Below the pieces are notes generated by a model. It was not told the origin of the DNA, did no database searches, and worked only from the letters and a program-made list of their open reading frames with translations. Both the position numbers and the translations under genes were made by a program. Positions 17,289-25,352 of a stretch of 57,529 nucleotides of DNA are shown one piece after another (position 1 is the stretch's first letter; each line of letters begins with the position of its first letter). The DNA comes from DASXUG01 sp964620425 (GTDB taxonomy: Bacteria; Pseudomonadota; Gammaproteobacteria; Burkholderiales; Methylophilaceae): NCBI GenBank assembly GCA_964620425.1, contig CAZUGV010000011.1, forward strand, positions 1 to 57,529. The letters run 5' to 3'.

Positions 17289-18590
17289 TTAAACTTTCAC
17301 TTTAAAGCTGTTGGCGTAGCCTTTAGGGTCTTTACCATCCCAAACCACGCCATCAATTAACTTGCTTGTGCGCATAGGGTCGGTTGGTACAGAAATACCC
17401 AGTGATTTCGCCGCTTCGCTGTAGATGTCGATACGATTTACTTTTTTAGCGATTGCTAAGTAATCTGGGTCTGACTTGAGCAAGCCCCAACGTTTGTGTT
17501 GCGTTAAGAACCACATACCGTCTGATAAGTAAGGGAAGCTCACTTTGCCATCATTAAAGAACTTCATGTAGTTAGGGTCTTCCCATTTTTTGCCAATACC
17601 GTTGTCGTAATGACCTAGGAAGCGACCTTCAATGACCTCTTCTGGTGCATTTACATAGGCTTTATTGGCAAGCAGTTTGGCAACTTCTGCGCGGTTCGCT
17701 GTAGCATCAATATAGCGTGATGCCTCTAAAATGGCTTTTGTTAGGGCGAGCGCAGTATTTGGGTTTTTTGCAACAAACTCAGCAGTTGTACCCACCACTT
17801 TTTCTGGATGATCCACCCAAATATCTTGCGTCGTTGCCACGGTATAACCAATTTTGTCGTAAATGGCGCGCGCACCCCAAGGCTCTCCTACACAGTAGCC
17901 ATCCATATTGCCAATACGCATATTCGCAACCATTTGTGGTGGTGGCACAACGATTGTTTTCACGTCTTTCATTGGGTTAATGCCGTAAGTGGCTAACCAG
18001 TAATACAGCCACATTGCATGCGTGCCAGTTGGGAAAGTTTGCGCAAATGTAAAGTCGCGGTTTTCATTATCTAATAGACGTTTTAAGGTGCCTCCACTGG
18101 TTACGCCTTTGTCTTTAAGTTGGCTTGCCAAGGTAATTGCTTGACCGTTGTTATTGAGCGTCATCAAAATATTCATGTCTTTTTGCTGACCGCCAATGCC
18201 CATTTGCACGCCATAGATTAATCCGTACAACACGTGCGCTGCATGCAGCTCACCATTAGTTAATTTGTCACGCACACCAGCCCAAGAAGCCTCTTTTGAT
18301 GGAATGATTTTGATGCCATATTTCTTATCGAAGCCCATTTGAGCAGCCACAATAATAGGAGCACAATCAGTTAGCGGGATAAATCCAATTTTTACTTCTT
18401 TAATTTCTGGCTCATCGGAACCCGCAGCCCAAGCTTGGTTACGAACACCCGCTGGCACCATGTTCATCATCGCTGCAGCACCGAATGCGCCTGCTATCGC
18501 TTGCGAAAAAAATTGACGACGACTATTGCTTTCTACTGGCGTTGCTTCTTTAACACTTGCGTCTGACATTGGCTTTTTAGAATCACTCAT
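17289..18590 (-). CDS. nrtA: Nitrate ABC transporter, substrate-binding protein
   Basis: The periplasmic nitrate-binding protein of the CmpA/NrtA family, 433 residues. It has a twin-arginine signal (SRRQFF, about residues 22-28, then a hydrophobic stretch) and is probably exported folded by Tat. The mature part has the family landmarks KIGFIPLTDCAPIIVAAQMGFDK, FPTGTHAMWLYYWLA and the GNMDGYCVGEPWGARA segment. It is the first gene after the antitermination leader; AAAGGAG precedes the ATG at 18590. Expression of all downstream nitrate genes should depend on read-through into this gene. Confidence 0.95.
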   Translation of the reverse strand: MSDSKKPMSDASVKEATPVESNSRRQFFSQAIAGAFGAAAMMNMVPAGVRNQAWAAGSDEPEIKEVKIGFIPLTDCAPIIVAAQMGFDKKYGIKIIPSKEASWAGVRDKLTNGELHAAHVLYGLIYGVQMGIGGQQKDMNILMTLNNNGQAITLASQLKDKGVTSGGTLKRLLDNENRDFTFAQTFPTGTHAMWLYYWLATYGINPMKDVKTIVVPPPQMVANMRIGNMDGYCVGEPWGARAIYDKIGYTVATTQDIWVDHPEKVVGTTAEFVAKNPNTALALTKAILEASRYIDATANRAEVAKLLANKAYVNAPEEVIEGRFLGHYDNGIGKKWEDPNYMKFFNDGKVSFPYLSDGMWFLTQHKRWGLLKSDPDYLAIAKKVNRIDIYSEAAKSLGISVPTDPMRTSKLIDGVVWDGKDPKGYANSFKVKV

Positions 18591-18633
18591 TTTTGCTCCT
18601 TTGAATTAAATCAATTAAATAAAAACTTAAAAT

Positions 18634-18686
18634 AAAAAAGGCGTCCTGAACGATGATAATTTCTTGTCATCATTCAGGACGCCTTT
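18634..18686 (-). terminator. Intrinsic terminator in the nrtA leader
   Basis: On the minus-strand transcript, the arm AAAGGCGTCCTGAATGATGA pairs with TCATCGTTCAGGACGCCTTT with a single mismatch, followed by a U run (18634-18639). It stands 40 nt before the nrtA start, between promoter and first gene, so it is an attenuator rather than a gene-end terminator. Its upstream arm overlaps the hairpin at 18674-18693, which gives the two mutually exclusive structures. Confidence 0.92.
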
Positions 18687-18717
18687 GCCCTAATCTTAAG
18701 GAAGTAAAACTACTTCC
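18674..18717 (-). promoter_or_regulatory. ANTAR-type double hairpin, proximal pair
   Basis: Two adjacent RNA hairpins on the minus-strand transcript. The first (18700-18717) is GGAAGU-AGUUUU-ACUUCC. After a 6-nt linker the second (18674-18693) is UUAGGGC-AAAGGC-GUCCUGA with two G-U pairs. Both have hexaloops beginning with A; the second also has G at position 4. The known ANTAR target is two such hairpins with A1 and G4. The 3' half of the second hairpin is also the 5' arm of the terminator, so protein-stabilised folding would block termination. Confidence 0.75.
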
Positions 18718-18748
18718 ATATATATACAGCTATGTTTAAAAATGTTGC

Positions 18749-18781
18749 GTTTGGAAACTCAAACTTGACCGCCGTTGGTCA
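18749..18781 (-). promoter_or_regulatory. Leader 5' double hairpin, distal pair
   Basis: Two further hexaloop hairpins at the 5' end of the predicted transcript. The first (18766-18781) is UGACC-AACGGC-GGUCA, with A1 and G4. One base later the second (18749-18764) is GUUUG-AGUUUC-CAAAC. Their loops resemble those of the proximal pair (AACGGC with AAAGGC, AGUUUC with AGUUUU). The first begins about four bases after the inferred transcription start. Confidence 0.55.
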
Positions 18782-18795
18782 GCTGTTATTTATAA

Positions 18796-18811
18796 AGCAA
18801 ACCCTGTGCCA
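18796..18811 (-). promoter_or_regulatory. Sigma-54 promoter of the nitrate operon
   Basis: On the minus strand, TGGCAC-AGGGT-TTGCT matches the sigma-54 (RpoN) consensus TGGCAC-N5-TTGCW at every specified base, with GG and GC at the correct 10-bp separation. The predicted start is near 18785, giving a leader of about 195 nt before nrtA. Dependence on RpoN and an enhancer-binding activator, most likely NtrC, follows. Confidence 0.88.
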
Positions 18812-18899
18812 ATGTTGGGTGTTTGTGTTTATGTTAATGATTTTATTGGGTATTTTAATATTTTTTGTGGGTTTGATTGTTTTGAGTATATTCAGGGTT

Positions 18900-18935
18900 T
18901 GCACCGAAAATGTGTTAATGCACCAGAATTGTCCT
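18900..18935. promoter_or_regulatory. Two NtrC-like activator sites
   Basis: TGCACCGAAAATGTGTT (18900-18916) and TGCACCAGAATTGTCCT (18919-18935) each match 8 of 10 defined bases of the NtrC dyad TGCAC-N7-GTGCA. They are 19 bp apart, about two helical turns. They lie about 115-150 bp upstream of the predicted sigma-54 start, a usual enhancer distance, just after the nasR stop codon. Confidence 0.6.
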
Positions 18936-18940
18936 CTCAC

Positions 18941-20209
18941 TTAAGTATCTTTAGCCAACGATAGGATGTTTTCAGCGACCTCAATGATTTTTCTATTCTG
19001 CTCCATTGCGGTTGTGCGGAGTACCTTATATGCCTCCATCTCCGTAATGCCCATTTTGCTCATCACCAGACCTTTTGCACGCTCAATCTGCTTTCTCTCC
19101 GAGAGCGCCTTTTTAGTATCCGAGAGTTCATTTTCTATTGTCGCAATTTTTTGAGACTGCGCTTGCAACAAGCTAATAATAGATGCGATTGGGTAAGATT
19201 GAAGTTTTTCATCGCTCTGAAATGAAAATGCATGTTCGATTGGAATGGAGAGGTTGAAAAAAGTATTATCAATTTTTGTTGTTTGCTGAAGGCTTTTATT
19301 TAGATCTTCAAGATATGAACGGGTCTTTTCTAAATCATGCTTGGCATCAATTGTGAGCGTTTGCAGCGTGTGATGCATTTGCTGAATAAGCGCGCATTGT
19401 ACATTCCACATATTGACTAAACGTTGACTACAAAGCTCAAACCATTCGTCAGCCTCAGTTACTTTTAGGGGGTGATTGTCTTTACTATTGGTTAATTTGG
19501 CTCTAAATAAATGATGTTGCTTGGTTTTGTTAGCTGATTCGAGGTCGCTCCAAGTGTTTTTCAAATCATCACTGGCAAACCGAATAAAAGCTTCAAAATG
19601 TCGGTCTTGCAGCTCAATTAAACCTAGCATCTTTTGTTGGTGCGTTTGCTGCACACTCCCAGAGCCAAACATATAAGAGCCAACAGCGCGCTCTTGACCT
19701 GCAAATTCCTTTCCCTGCACCAAGTTATACAATGCCACCAAGTAGGTCGAAATTTTGCTATTGATTGTGCTATCAGTGATCTCAAAAATGAGTGAAACTA
19801 AACTACCAATTAAGCGCGTATAAGACTGAATACAATCTGAAAAAGATATTTTCATAAGAGTTACTTGATGACGAAATGACTTTAATTCAGCCAAACCAAG
19901 CAATATCCAAGTAATTAATGTTAATTGCTTGGCATCCACTAGCGATGATTCATCTAAATGGCGTTGCAAAACGAGAAAAAGCTTTTGTTCTACCGCCATA
20001 TTTTGCGCAATCAATTCAGTGCGCTCAATAGCGAGTCTTTGTCCAGCGGAAGCTAAATATAAGCAGCTAGCGCCACGTTCAGCTTGCAGTTGATGAATCA
20101 TTAAACCAATTGTCTCGATAAACCCCATGCATACGGACAGTCTCTCCAGTTCTTCAATATGACGAAGTTTGGCGAGTAAAATGGTTTGTTCAGGGGAAAT
20201 TTTTATCAT
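18941..20209 (-). CDS. nasR: Nitrate-responsive NIT-ANTAR antiterminator (NasR type)
   Basis: A soluble RNA-binding regulator of 422 residues. Residues about 40-280 resemble the NIT (nitrate/nitrite-sensing) domain: IETIGLMIHQLQAERGASCLY is the typical start. The C-terminus (about 366-418) is an ANTAR domain: RKQIERAKGLVMSKMGITEMEAYKVLR, read as a three-helix RNA-binding module. NasR of Klebsiella has the same architecture and, with nitrate bound, lets RNA polymerase pass a leader terminator. Here the gene lies directly upstream of such a leader on the same strand, which supports the assignment strongly. It has no good ribosome-binding site, suggesting low expression. Confidence 0.93.
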   Translation of the reverse strand: MIKISPEQTILLAKLRHIEELERLSVCMGFIETIGLMIHQLQAERGASCLYLASAGQRLAIERTELIAQNMAVEQKLFLVLQRHLDESSLVDAKQLTLITWILLGLAELKSFRHQVTLMKISFSDCIQSYTRLIGSLVSLIFEITDSTINSKISTYLVALYNLVQGKEFAGQERAVGSYMFGSGSVQQTHQQKMLGLIELQDRHFEAFIRFASDDLKNTWSDLESANKTKQHHLFRAKLTNSKDNHPLKVTEADEWFELCSQRLVNMWNVQCALIQQMHHTLQTLTIDAKHDLEKTRSYLEDLNKSLQQTTKIDNTFFNLSIPIEHAFSFQSDEKLQSYPIASIISLLQAQSQKIATIENELSDTKKALSERKQIERAKGLVMSKMGITEMEAYKVLRTTAMEQNRKIIEVAENILSLAKDT

Positions 20210-20384
20210 TGTTTAGTGCTAAAGCAATAACTATACTTGACTATGCGTGAACGATTATAGGTTTACACATTTCTCGAAATAAGGGTTAACAAGATAGCAA
20301 ATCGTGCCGCAGATCATCGTGTCGAGGTGTTACAAAATCTAACCTGACTAAATCTCTTCATACGTCTTGTTTTTCAACAACACA

Positions 20385-21209
20385 CTAAAGTGGAATGCTG
20401 TATCCAACGTAAACCAAGGGTTGCAAGGGCGTTTCGGTAATTGGGCTGTCATTTTGGGCACGGCTCAAGCGAGTCAAAAAAGCCCCAAATAGAAAAGAGT
20501 GCGTTCCCATGACTGGTACGACACCATTCGCGCCAACTTGCAACTCTACACCAGAGTCAGCCCGATATTGTGGTCGACCAGTTGCGACTTCATTCGCAGC
20601 CACACCATAATAGTAATCATTGAACTTTTGGTTATTCCAAGTCATCCCTAATATGCCATTTAAGCGTAATTGCGGACTACGAATTAAGCGATTGATATAT
20701 TGTAGTTGCACTTGCTGACCATTGCTGTTTCCAGTGGCATCGGCTGACCACTGCGCGTTAAAGGTGCCAATGTCGGTTTGCCAGCGTACGTTAGGGCCGA
20801 CTAGTATCGAAAAATCTCGGTCTTGCATGCCGCGTGTGCGCTTTCCATCTTCAGCTTCCCAGCCAAATTTAGCTTCTGCGGATAAACCAAAGCGCAAGCG
20901 TTTGTCTTCGCTATCAAGCAACCAAACCCCTGATTGCAAAGCGTTAATATAAAATCGATCAGCGTAGTTAGCATTGATAATCGGTAATACCAGTGCGCGA
21001 TACTCATCCGATCCAGAAGTTTTTGGTAGTATCCCCAAGCCAATACCGTAGAGGTTCTTAGCGCGTGGCACGGGCGTTTCTGTCTCACGATCTATACGCG
21101 ACTCAGCTTGCGCTAAAGTGGGTAATACTAAGTTGGGTAATACCAGTGCGGCGAATGCTAACGTACCAGGCGCTGTTATCCGAAAAACTAAACGAGAATA
21201 TTTGAACAT
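20385..21209 (-). CDS. MipA/OmpV family outer membrane protein
   Basis: A 274-residue outer membrane protein. The signal peptide is long (cut near LPTLAQA-ES). The mature part fits MipA/OmpV: YGIGLGILPKTSGSDEYRALVLPIINANYADRFYINAL-like opening strands (seen in short pieces), GFGLSAEAKFGW, and a C-terminal LQPLVYVGYSIPL. MipA of E. coli scaffolds MltA and PBP1B, but most family members have unknown roles. It lies between the DUF4202 gene and nasR on the same strand; a link to nitrate is only positional. Confidence 0.85.
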   Translation of the reverse strand: MFKYSRLVFRITAPGTLAFAALVLPNLVLPTLAQAESRIDRETETPVPRAKNLYGIGLGILPKTSGSDEYRALVLPIINANYADRFYINALQSGVWLLDSEDKRLRFGLSAEAKFGWEAEDGKRTRGMQDRDFSILVGPNVRWQTDIGTFNAQWSADATGNSNGQQVQLQYINRLIRSPQLRLNGILGMTWNNQKFNDYYYGVAANEVATGRPQYRADSGVELQVGANGVVPVMGTHSFLFGAFLTRLSRAQNDSPITETPLQPLVYVGYSIPL

Positions 21210-21343
21210 TGAAAGGCTCTTTACAGGTGTTGATTAGAAATGTGTGAAAGTTTGACTAGCTTTCGTAAATGCAACTTTGTTTGTTGTGCATGATACCTTT
21301 TTTGAACTTTATCAGCTGATAATGTTGTGTCCGATTTTAACCA

Positions 21344-21946
21344 TCACAAAGCCACGGCTTTTAGTACAACGGGGAGTAAGTGATCAGGAATTTTAACCAT
21401 ACTTAACGCTGCCGCCTGACCATTTTTAGACATTTTACAATACGATTTACGTACTATTCTGATCAGTTTTTCCTCCGAATAATCGCCATGTTTTTGCACA
21501 AAGTCATCTAAATCATGCTCTAAAAAAGCCAGCACAATGACATCTTCAAGGGTCTGCATGTCGGCATCTGTGCTTAAGTTTTCTTTTTTGAGTAAGCGGC
21601 AAATTTTACTCATCGTTGCTTCATCGTAATCATGCTCAGTTAACACTTTTATAGCACTATCCGCATGAAAATTTTTAAGTTGGTTGCGCCATTGCATATA
21701 GCCTTGTTTGGTCATGGGGAAGTCAGTACGTGGGATTTTCCAGCGCTGAATATGCTGGCAGCGTGCAGCAAGTTTTAATATTTCGCTGGATTGTGGGGCG
21801 TAGCGCTCTAGCATTTCACTCATACGCTCGGCGTAAACCAGCTCTTTTGGCCTCTCTGCGCCATTCACTGTTACTTTATTTGGGTCTTGCGCGTTTATTG
21901 CATCAAATGCGGCAATCGTGTTGTTGAAGCGTGTTAGGTTTTGCAT
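21344..21946 (-). CDS. DUF4202 protein
   Basis: A 200-residue soluble protein of the DUF4202 family. The conserved block AARCQHIQRWKIPR, followed by FPMTKQGYMQWRNQL and NFHA (about residues 60-100), and FLEHDLDDF further on give a set of His and Asp residues that could form a metal site. The function is not established. The family is often found close to nitrate assimilation genes (recalled, not checked), and here it lies upstream of nasR and the nitrate operon on the same strand. Confidence 0.85.
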   Translation of the reverse strand: MQNLTRFNNTIAAFDAINAQDPNKVTVNGAERPKELVYAERMSEMLERYAPQSSEILKLAARCQHIQRWKIPRTDFPMTKQGYMQWRNQLKNFHADSAIKVLTEHDYDEATMSKICRLLKKENLSTDADMQTLEDVIVLAFLEHDLDDFVQKHGDYSEEKLIRIVRKSYCKMSKNGQAAALSMVKIPDHLLPVVLKAVAL

Positions 21947-22164
21947 ATGGTTATTCCAGTTCGATGAGGTTTTTATTCTTTAAAACCACATATTGTGAAT
22001 GTTCGTTTGATTGATCACTTTTATTGATATTCTAAATGATACAGATAATCTTGATTGCGCATTTTACTAGGGTGGGCTTTCATCGAATCTTAACAATTGA
22101 TCCGCATAATTTAAACGTTTTAAGTGAGATGTGATTAATTTTGTTTTTTTATCTGGGGAAAATC

Positions 22165-23901
22165 ATGAAGCTCTATCTATCAGCAATTGCAATTAGTTTA
22201 ATGCCAATTTTGGCGCAAGCGGCACTACCCAACGGGGTGGCTTCTGGCGATGTTACCCATAACTCGGCTTGGTTGTGGGCCCGAAGCGACACGACAGGTG
22301 CTTTAAACTTTGAAGTGTCTACTGATGCTAGTTTTGCAAATATCGTCTCTACATTTACACAACATGTGGCTGATCCTATGCAACCTGTAAAAGTGCAAGC
22401 TGGTTCATTATCTTCAGGTCAACAATATTACTATCGCGCAACGGATGCAGCAGGCGCAATATTTAACGGTAGTTTTCGTACTGCGAACGCACAAGGCACC
22501 TACGCAGGTTTGAAATTTGGGGTGTCTGGCGATTGGCGCGGTGAGTTAGCGCCATTTCCAGCTGTAAGCAACGTGGCTGGTAAAAACTTAGATTTTTTTG
22601 TTAAGCATGGCGACACTATGTACGCAGAGCGTTATTCTGGCCCTCAAGCTGGGCAGGTCGCTAGCACCTTAAATGAATATCGCGCACGTCATAACGAAGT
22701 ACTCTCCAGTGCTTATGGTGTGAACACTTGGAAAGATGTACGTAGCTCTACCCCTATTTATGCAGGCATTGATGACCATGAAGTAGTCAATGATTTTGAA
22801 GGTGGCGCAGTGGTAGGCTCAGGCTTCTACAATGATACTCAGCGCTACAAAGATGGTTTACAGGCATTTAATGAGTATATGCCGATTGCCAACAAAACTT
22901 ATGCAGGTACAGGTGATCCACTATTTGATGGCAAACCTAATTTGTATCGCGCACAAAACTTTGGTTCTGATGCGGTAATGATTATGACCGACGCACGTTC
23001 TTTCCGTGACGAAGGATTAACCCCTTGGAATGGCTCGCCAGCGGATGCAGGTAGATTTTTGACTGAATCAGCCACTCAAGATAGAACTATGTTGGGTGGT
23101 GTGCAATTAAATCAGTTGAAGTCAGATTTGATGACCGCACAACAAAACGGTACTACTTGGAAATTTGTGCATATCGCTGAGCCAAGCCAAAACTTAGGTT
23201 TAGCAGCTGCAAGTGATCGTTATGAAGGTTACGCAAAAGAGCGTGCCGAGTTACTTTCGTTTATTGATGCCAATAATATTGATAACGTGGTGTTTGTCAC
23301 GGCTGATATTCACGGCACATTAGTAAATGATCTAACGTATTCAACAAATGGTGTAAATCAAATCAAAAGCGGTGCTTGGGAAATCAGTACAGGTTCTGTT
23401 GCGTTTGAAAAACCATTTGGTCCTACCGTTGTAGATTTGGCGCAAGCGATAGGAGCATTAACGCCACAACAAGCAGCATTTTATAATAGCCTGACATCTG
23501 ACTATGCCAAAGACCAGTTTATTAAAGCATTGGTCAATGGTCAGGTTATGCCACTTGGCTACTCTCCACTAGGTTTGGAAGACTCAGACATTCCATTTAC
23601 TAACTTGATGCCTACTATCCCAGGTCTTGGTCAGTTGGACTATTCTGTAGTAACGCATACTTATGGCTGGACTGAGTTTGAAATTGATGCAGTTACACAG
23701 AAGTTAATCGTAACTACTTATGGTATCCCTGACTACACTTACGATCAACTGGCAGCCAATCCTAGCTTAATCACGTCACTGACACCGCAAGTGATGTCTA
23801 AGTTCTCAGTTGCCGCTGTACCTGAGACAGATACCTATGCAATGTTTTTGGCAGGGTTAAGTGTGCTAGCTTTTGTTGCACGCAAAAATCGCAAGCACTA
23901 A
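22165..23901 (+). CDS. PhoD-like alkaline phosphatase with PEP-CTERM anchor
   Basis: A secreted metallophosphoesterase, 578 residues. A signal peptide (cut near AQA-ALPNG) is followed by a PhoD N-terminal Ig-like domain starting NGVASGDVTHNSAWLWAR. The metal-binding core has GDWRGE, KHGDTMYAER, DDHEVVNDF and TADIHG. The C-terminus carries a PEP-CTERM sorting signal: VPETDTYAM, a hydrophobic helix and the basic tail RKNRKH, expected to be processed by an exosortase. The ATG at 22165 has a GGGGA site; an earlier TTG at 22141 is unlikely. A terminator follows. It likely releases phosphate at the cell surface. Confidence 0.9.
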   Translation: MKLYLSAIAISLMPILAQAALPNGVASGDVTHNSAWLWARSDTTGALNFEVSTDASFANIVSTFTQHVADPMQPVKVQAGSLSSGQQYYYRATDAAGAIFNGSFRTANAQGTYAGLKFGVSGDWRGELAPFPAVSNVAGKNLDFFVKHGDTMYAERYSGPQAGQVASTLNEYRARHNEVLSSAYGVNTWKDVRSSTPIYAGIDDHEVVNDFEGGAVVGSGFYNDTQRYKDGLQAFNEYMPIANKTYAGTGDPLFDGKPNLYRAQNFGSDAVMIMTDARSFRDEGLTPWNGSPADAGRFLTESATQDRTMLGGVQLNQLKSDLMTAQQNGTTWKFVHIAEPSQNLGLAAASDRYEGYAKERAELLSFIDANNIDNVVFVTADIHGTLVNDLTYSTNGVNQIKSGAWEISTGSVAFEKPFGPTVVDLAQAIGALTPQQAAFYNSLTSDYAKDQFIKALVNGQVMPLGYSPLGLEDSDIPFTNLMPTIPGLGQLDYSVVTHTYGWTEFEIDAVTQKLIVTTYGIPDYTYDQLAANPSLITSLTPQVMSKFSVAAVPETDTYAMFLAGLSVLAFVARKNRKH

Positions 23902-23948
23902 TCACTGCATGTGTTAATCAAGTTCTGAGCAGTGTGAGTTTTTGTTCA

Positions 23949-23978
23949 AAAAAAACCCCGATTTTTCGGGGTTTTTTA
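23949..23978 (+). terminator. Rho-independent terminator
   Basis: AAAAACCCCG (23951-23960) pairs with CGGGGTTTTT (23967-23976) around a short AT loop, with a T run following. It terminates the phosphatase gene 50 bp after its stop. Confidence 0.92.
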
Positions 23979-24171
23979 ATTTTATATGTCATAACAAAAT
24001 GAATTTTAATTTACCTGAATTCGCTTGCTGAAATCGACCCTAAGCGCTAAAGTATCGCTACTTAAAAAATAAAAGTTAAATCATTCGGCGTGGAAATCTT
24101 TGCCAATTGATTTTTTGCATTTAGTTTTTATCATAATAAATGTCTATTGAATAATATTTTAGGAGCGTTAC

Positions 24172-24777
24172 GTGTTAGAAATTATTAAAGCCGCAGGCTG
24201 GCCTATTTATCCTTTAATTATTGCTTCTATTGTGACTTTGGCAATTGTCGTTGAGCGCTTGTGGGTGTTGCGTTCTAATGTGATTGCACCGCCTGAGTTA
24301 CTGCCAGAAGTGCAAAGATGGTTAGGGCAGGGTGGTGTGAGTCGTGATGCGTTGGATAAATTGCAACAGCATTCATTGTTGGGTGAGATTTTTGCAAGCG
24401 CTTTAAGTAATGCTAACTCTTCACGCGAAGTAGTTAAAGAATCCATAGAAGAAACAGGTCGTGCGGTTGCCCATAAATTAGAAAAAAATCTAACAACACT
24501 TGGTACCATTGCGACGGTTAGCCCTTTACTCGGTCTGCTTGGAACGGTTATTGGTATGGTGGAATTATTCGGTGCGTTTACCACTACGGGGCATGATGTA
24601 GCGCAGTTTGCACGTGGTATTTCTGTTGCGCTTTATAATACGGCTGGTGGTATTGTGGTTGCTGTGCCAGCGATGATCTTTTATCGTTATTTTCGTGGTC
24701 GCGTCGATGGTCTGATTGTGGAGATGGAACAGCAAGCGGTTAAGCTGGTTGAAATGATCCATAGCGAACGTAAATAG
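24172..24777 (+). CDS. exbB: ExbB/TolQ/MotA family proton channel
   Basis: An inner-membrane proton-channel subunit that powers an outer-membrane process together with ExbD. At 201 residues, it has three transmembrane helices: one at about 10-30, and two in the conserved MotA_TolQ_ExbB domain (TLGTIATVSPLLGLLGTVIGMVELF and ISVALYNTAGGIVVAVPAM). The start is a GTG at 24172 with an AGGAGCG site. It leads the operon exbB-exbD-msbA-lpxK-kdsB, an arrangement common in betaproteobacteria, which suggests it works in the envelope rather than in iron uptake alone. No tonB gene is adjacent. Confidence 0.92.
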   Translation: MLEIIKAAGWPIYPLIIASIVTLAIVVERLWVLRSNVIAPPELLPEVQRWLGQGGVSRDALDKLQQHSLLGEIFASALSNANSSREVVKESIEETGRAVAHKLEKNLTTLGTIATVSPLLGLLGTVIGMVELFGAFTTTGHDVAQFARGISVALYNTAGGIVVAVPAMIFYRYFRGRVDGLIVEMEQQAVKLVEMIHSERK

Positions 24778-24826
24778 TGAAAATTAAGCATAGCAATCAA
24801 TAAAAATAGTTTAAAGGTTAGATGAG

Positions 24827-25249
24827 ATGAACTTTCAACGCGGTAAAAAACATGAAGATTTGGAGATGAATCTCGTTCCTCTGATTGATGTTTTGCTGGT
24901 GATTATTATTTTCTTGGTGGTGAGTGCAACCTTCTCTCGTGTCAGTGAGTTGCAGATTAACTTGCCAACAGCAGAAGCGAATGCCCCAGAAGAGAAACCC
25001 TTGGTGATTAATGTGGGCATTGATGCAAGCGGACATTACGTGGTAAATAAAGATGCGTTAAGTGACGGCTCGGTAAGCGCAATTGCAGCCGCACTGCAAA
25101 AAGCGGTAGGTAATGGCAAAGAGCCGACAATTATCATCAACGCAGATGCTAGTACCACGCATCAGTCTGTGATTAATGTGATGGAAGCATCACGTCAGGC
25201 TGGTTATACGCATATTACTTTTGCTACACAAGTTAAAACTGGTTCTTAA
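24827..25249 (+). CDS. exbD: ExbD/TolR biopolymer transport protein
   Basis: Partner of ExbB, 140 residues. One N-terminal transmembrane helix (about 22-42) carries the proton-relay aspartate in NLVPLIDVLLVIIIFL. The periplasmic domain shows the ExbD pattern with IIINADASTTHQSVINVMEASRQAGYTHITFATQ. It is 49 bp after exbB and 103 bp before the msbA-type gene. Confidence 0.94.
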   Translation: MNFQRGKKHEDLEMNLVPLIDVLLVIIIFLVVSATFSRVSELQINLPTAEANAPEEKPLVINVGIDASGHYVVNKDALSDGSVSAIAAALQKAVGNGKEPTIIINADASTTHQSVINVMEASRQAGYTHITFATQVKTGS

Positions 25250-25352
25250 TCTAATTCATTACAGTTTAATCAATTCTCTATTTTACAGCCGACACCCAAT
25301 CTATTGTGTATTGGGTGTTTTGCTTTCAACGTAAGTTTCTAGACTACAAAGC

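Noticed and set aside
18732..18944. A 70-codon plus-strand ORF across the nitrate leader
   Set aside because: It has no ribosome-binding site, is hydrophobic low-complexity, and lies over the well-supported minus-strand promoter and hairpins.
20300..20325. A second sigma-54-like box (minus strand CGGCACGATTTGC) upstream of nasR
   Set aside because: The GG to GC distance is two bases shorter than sigma-54 allows, and T of TGG is missing.
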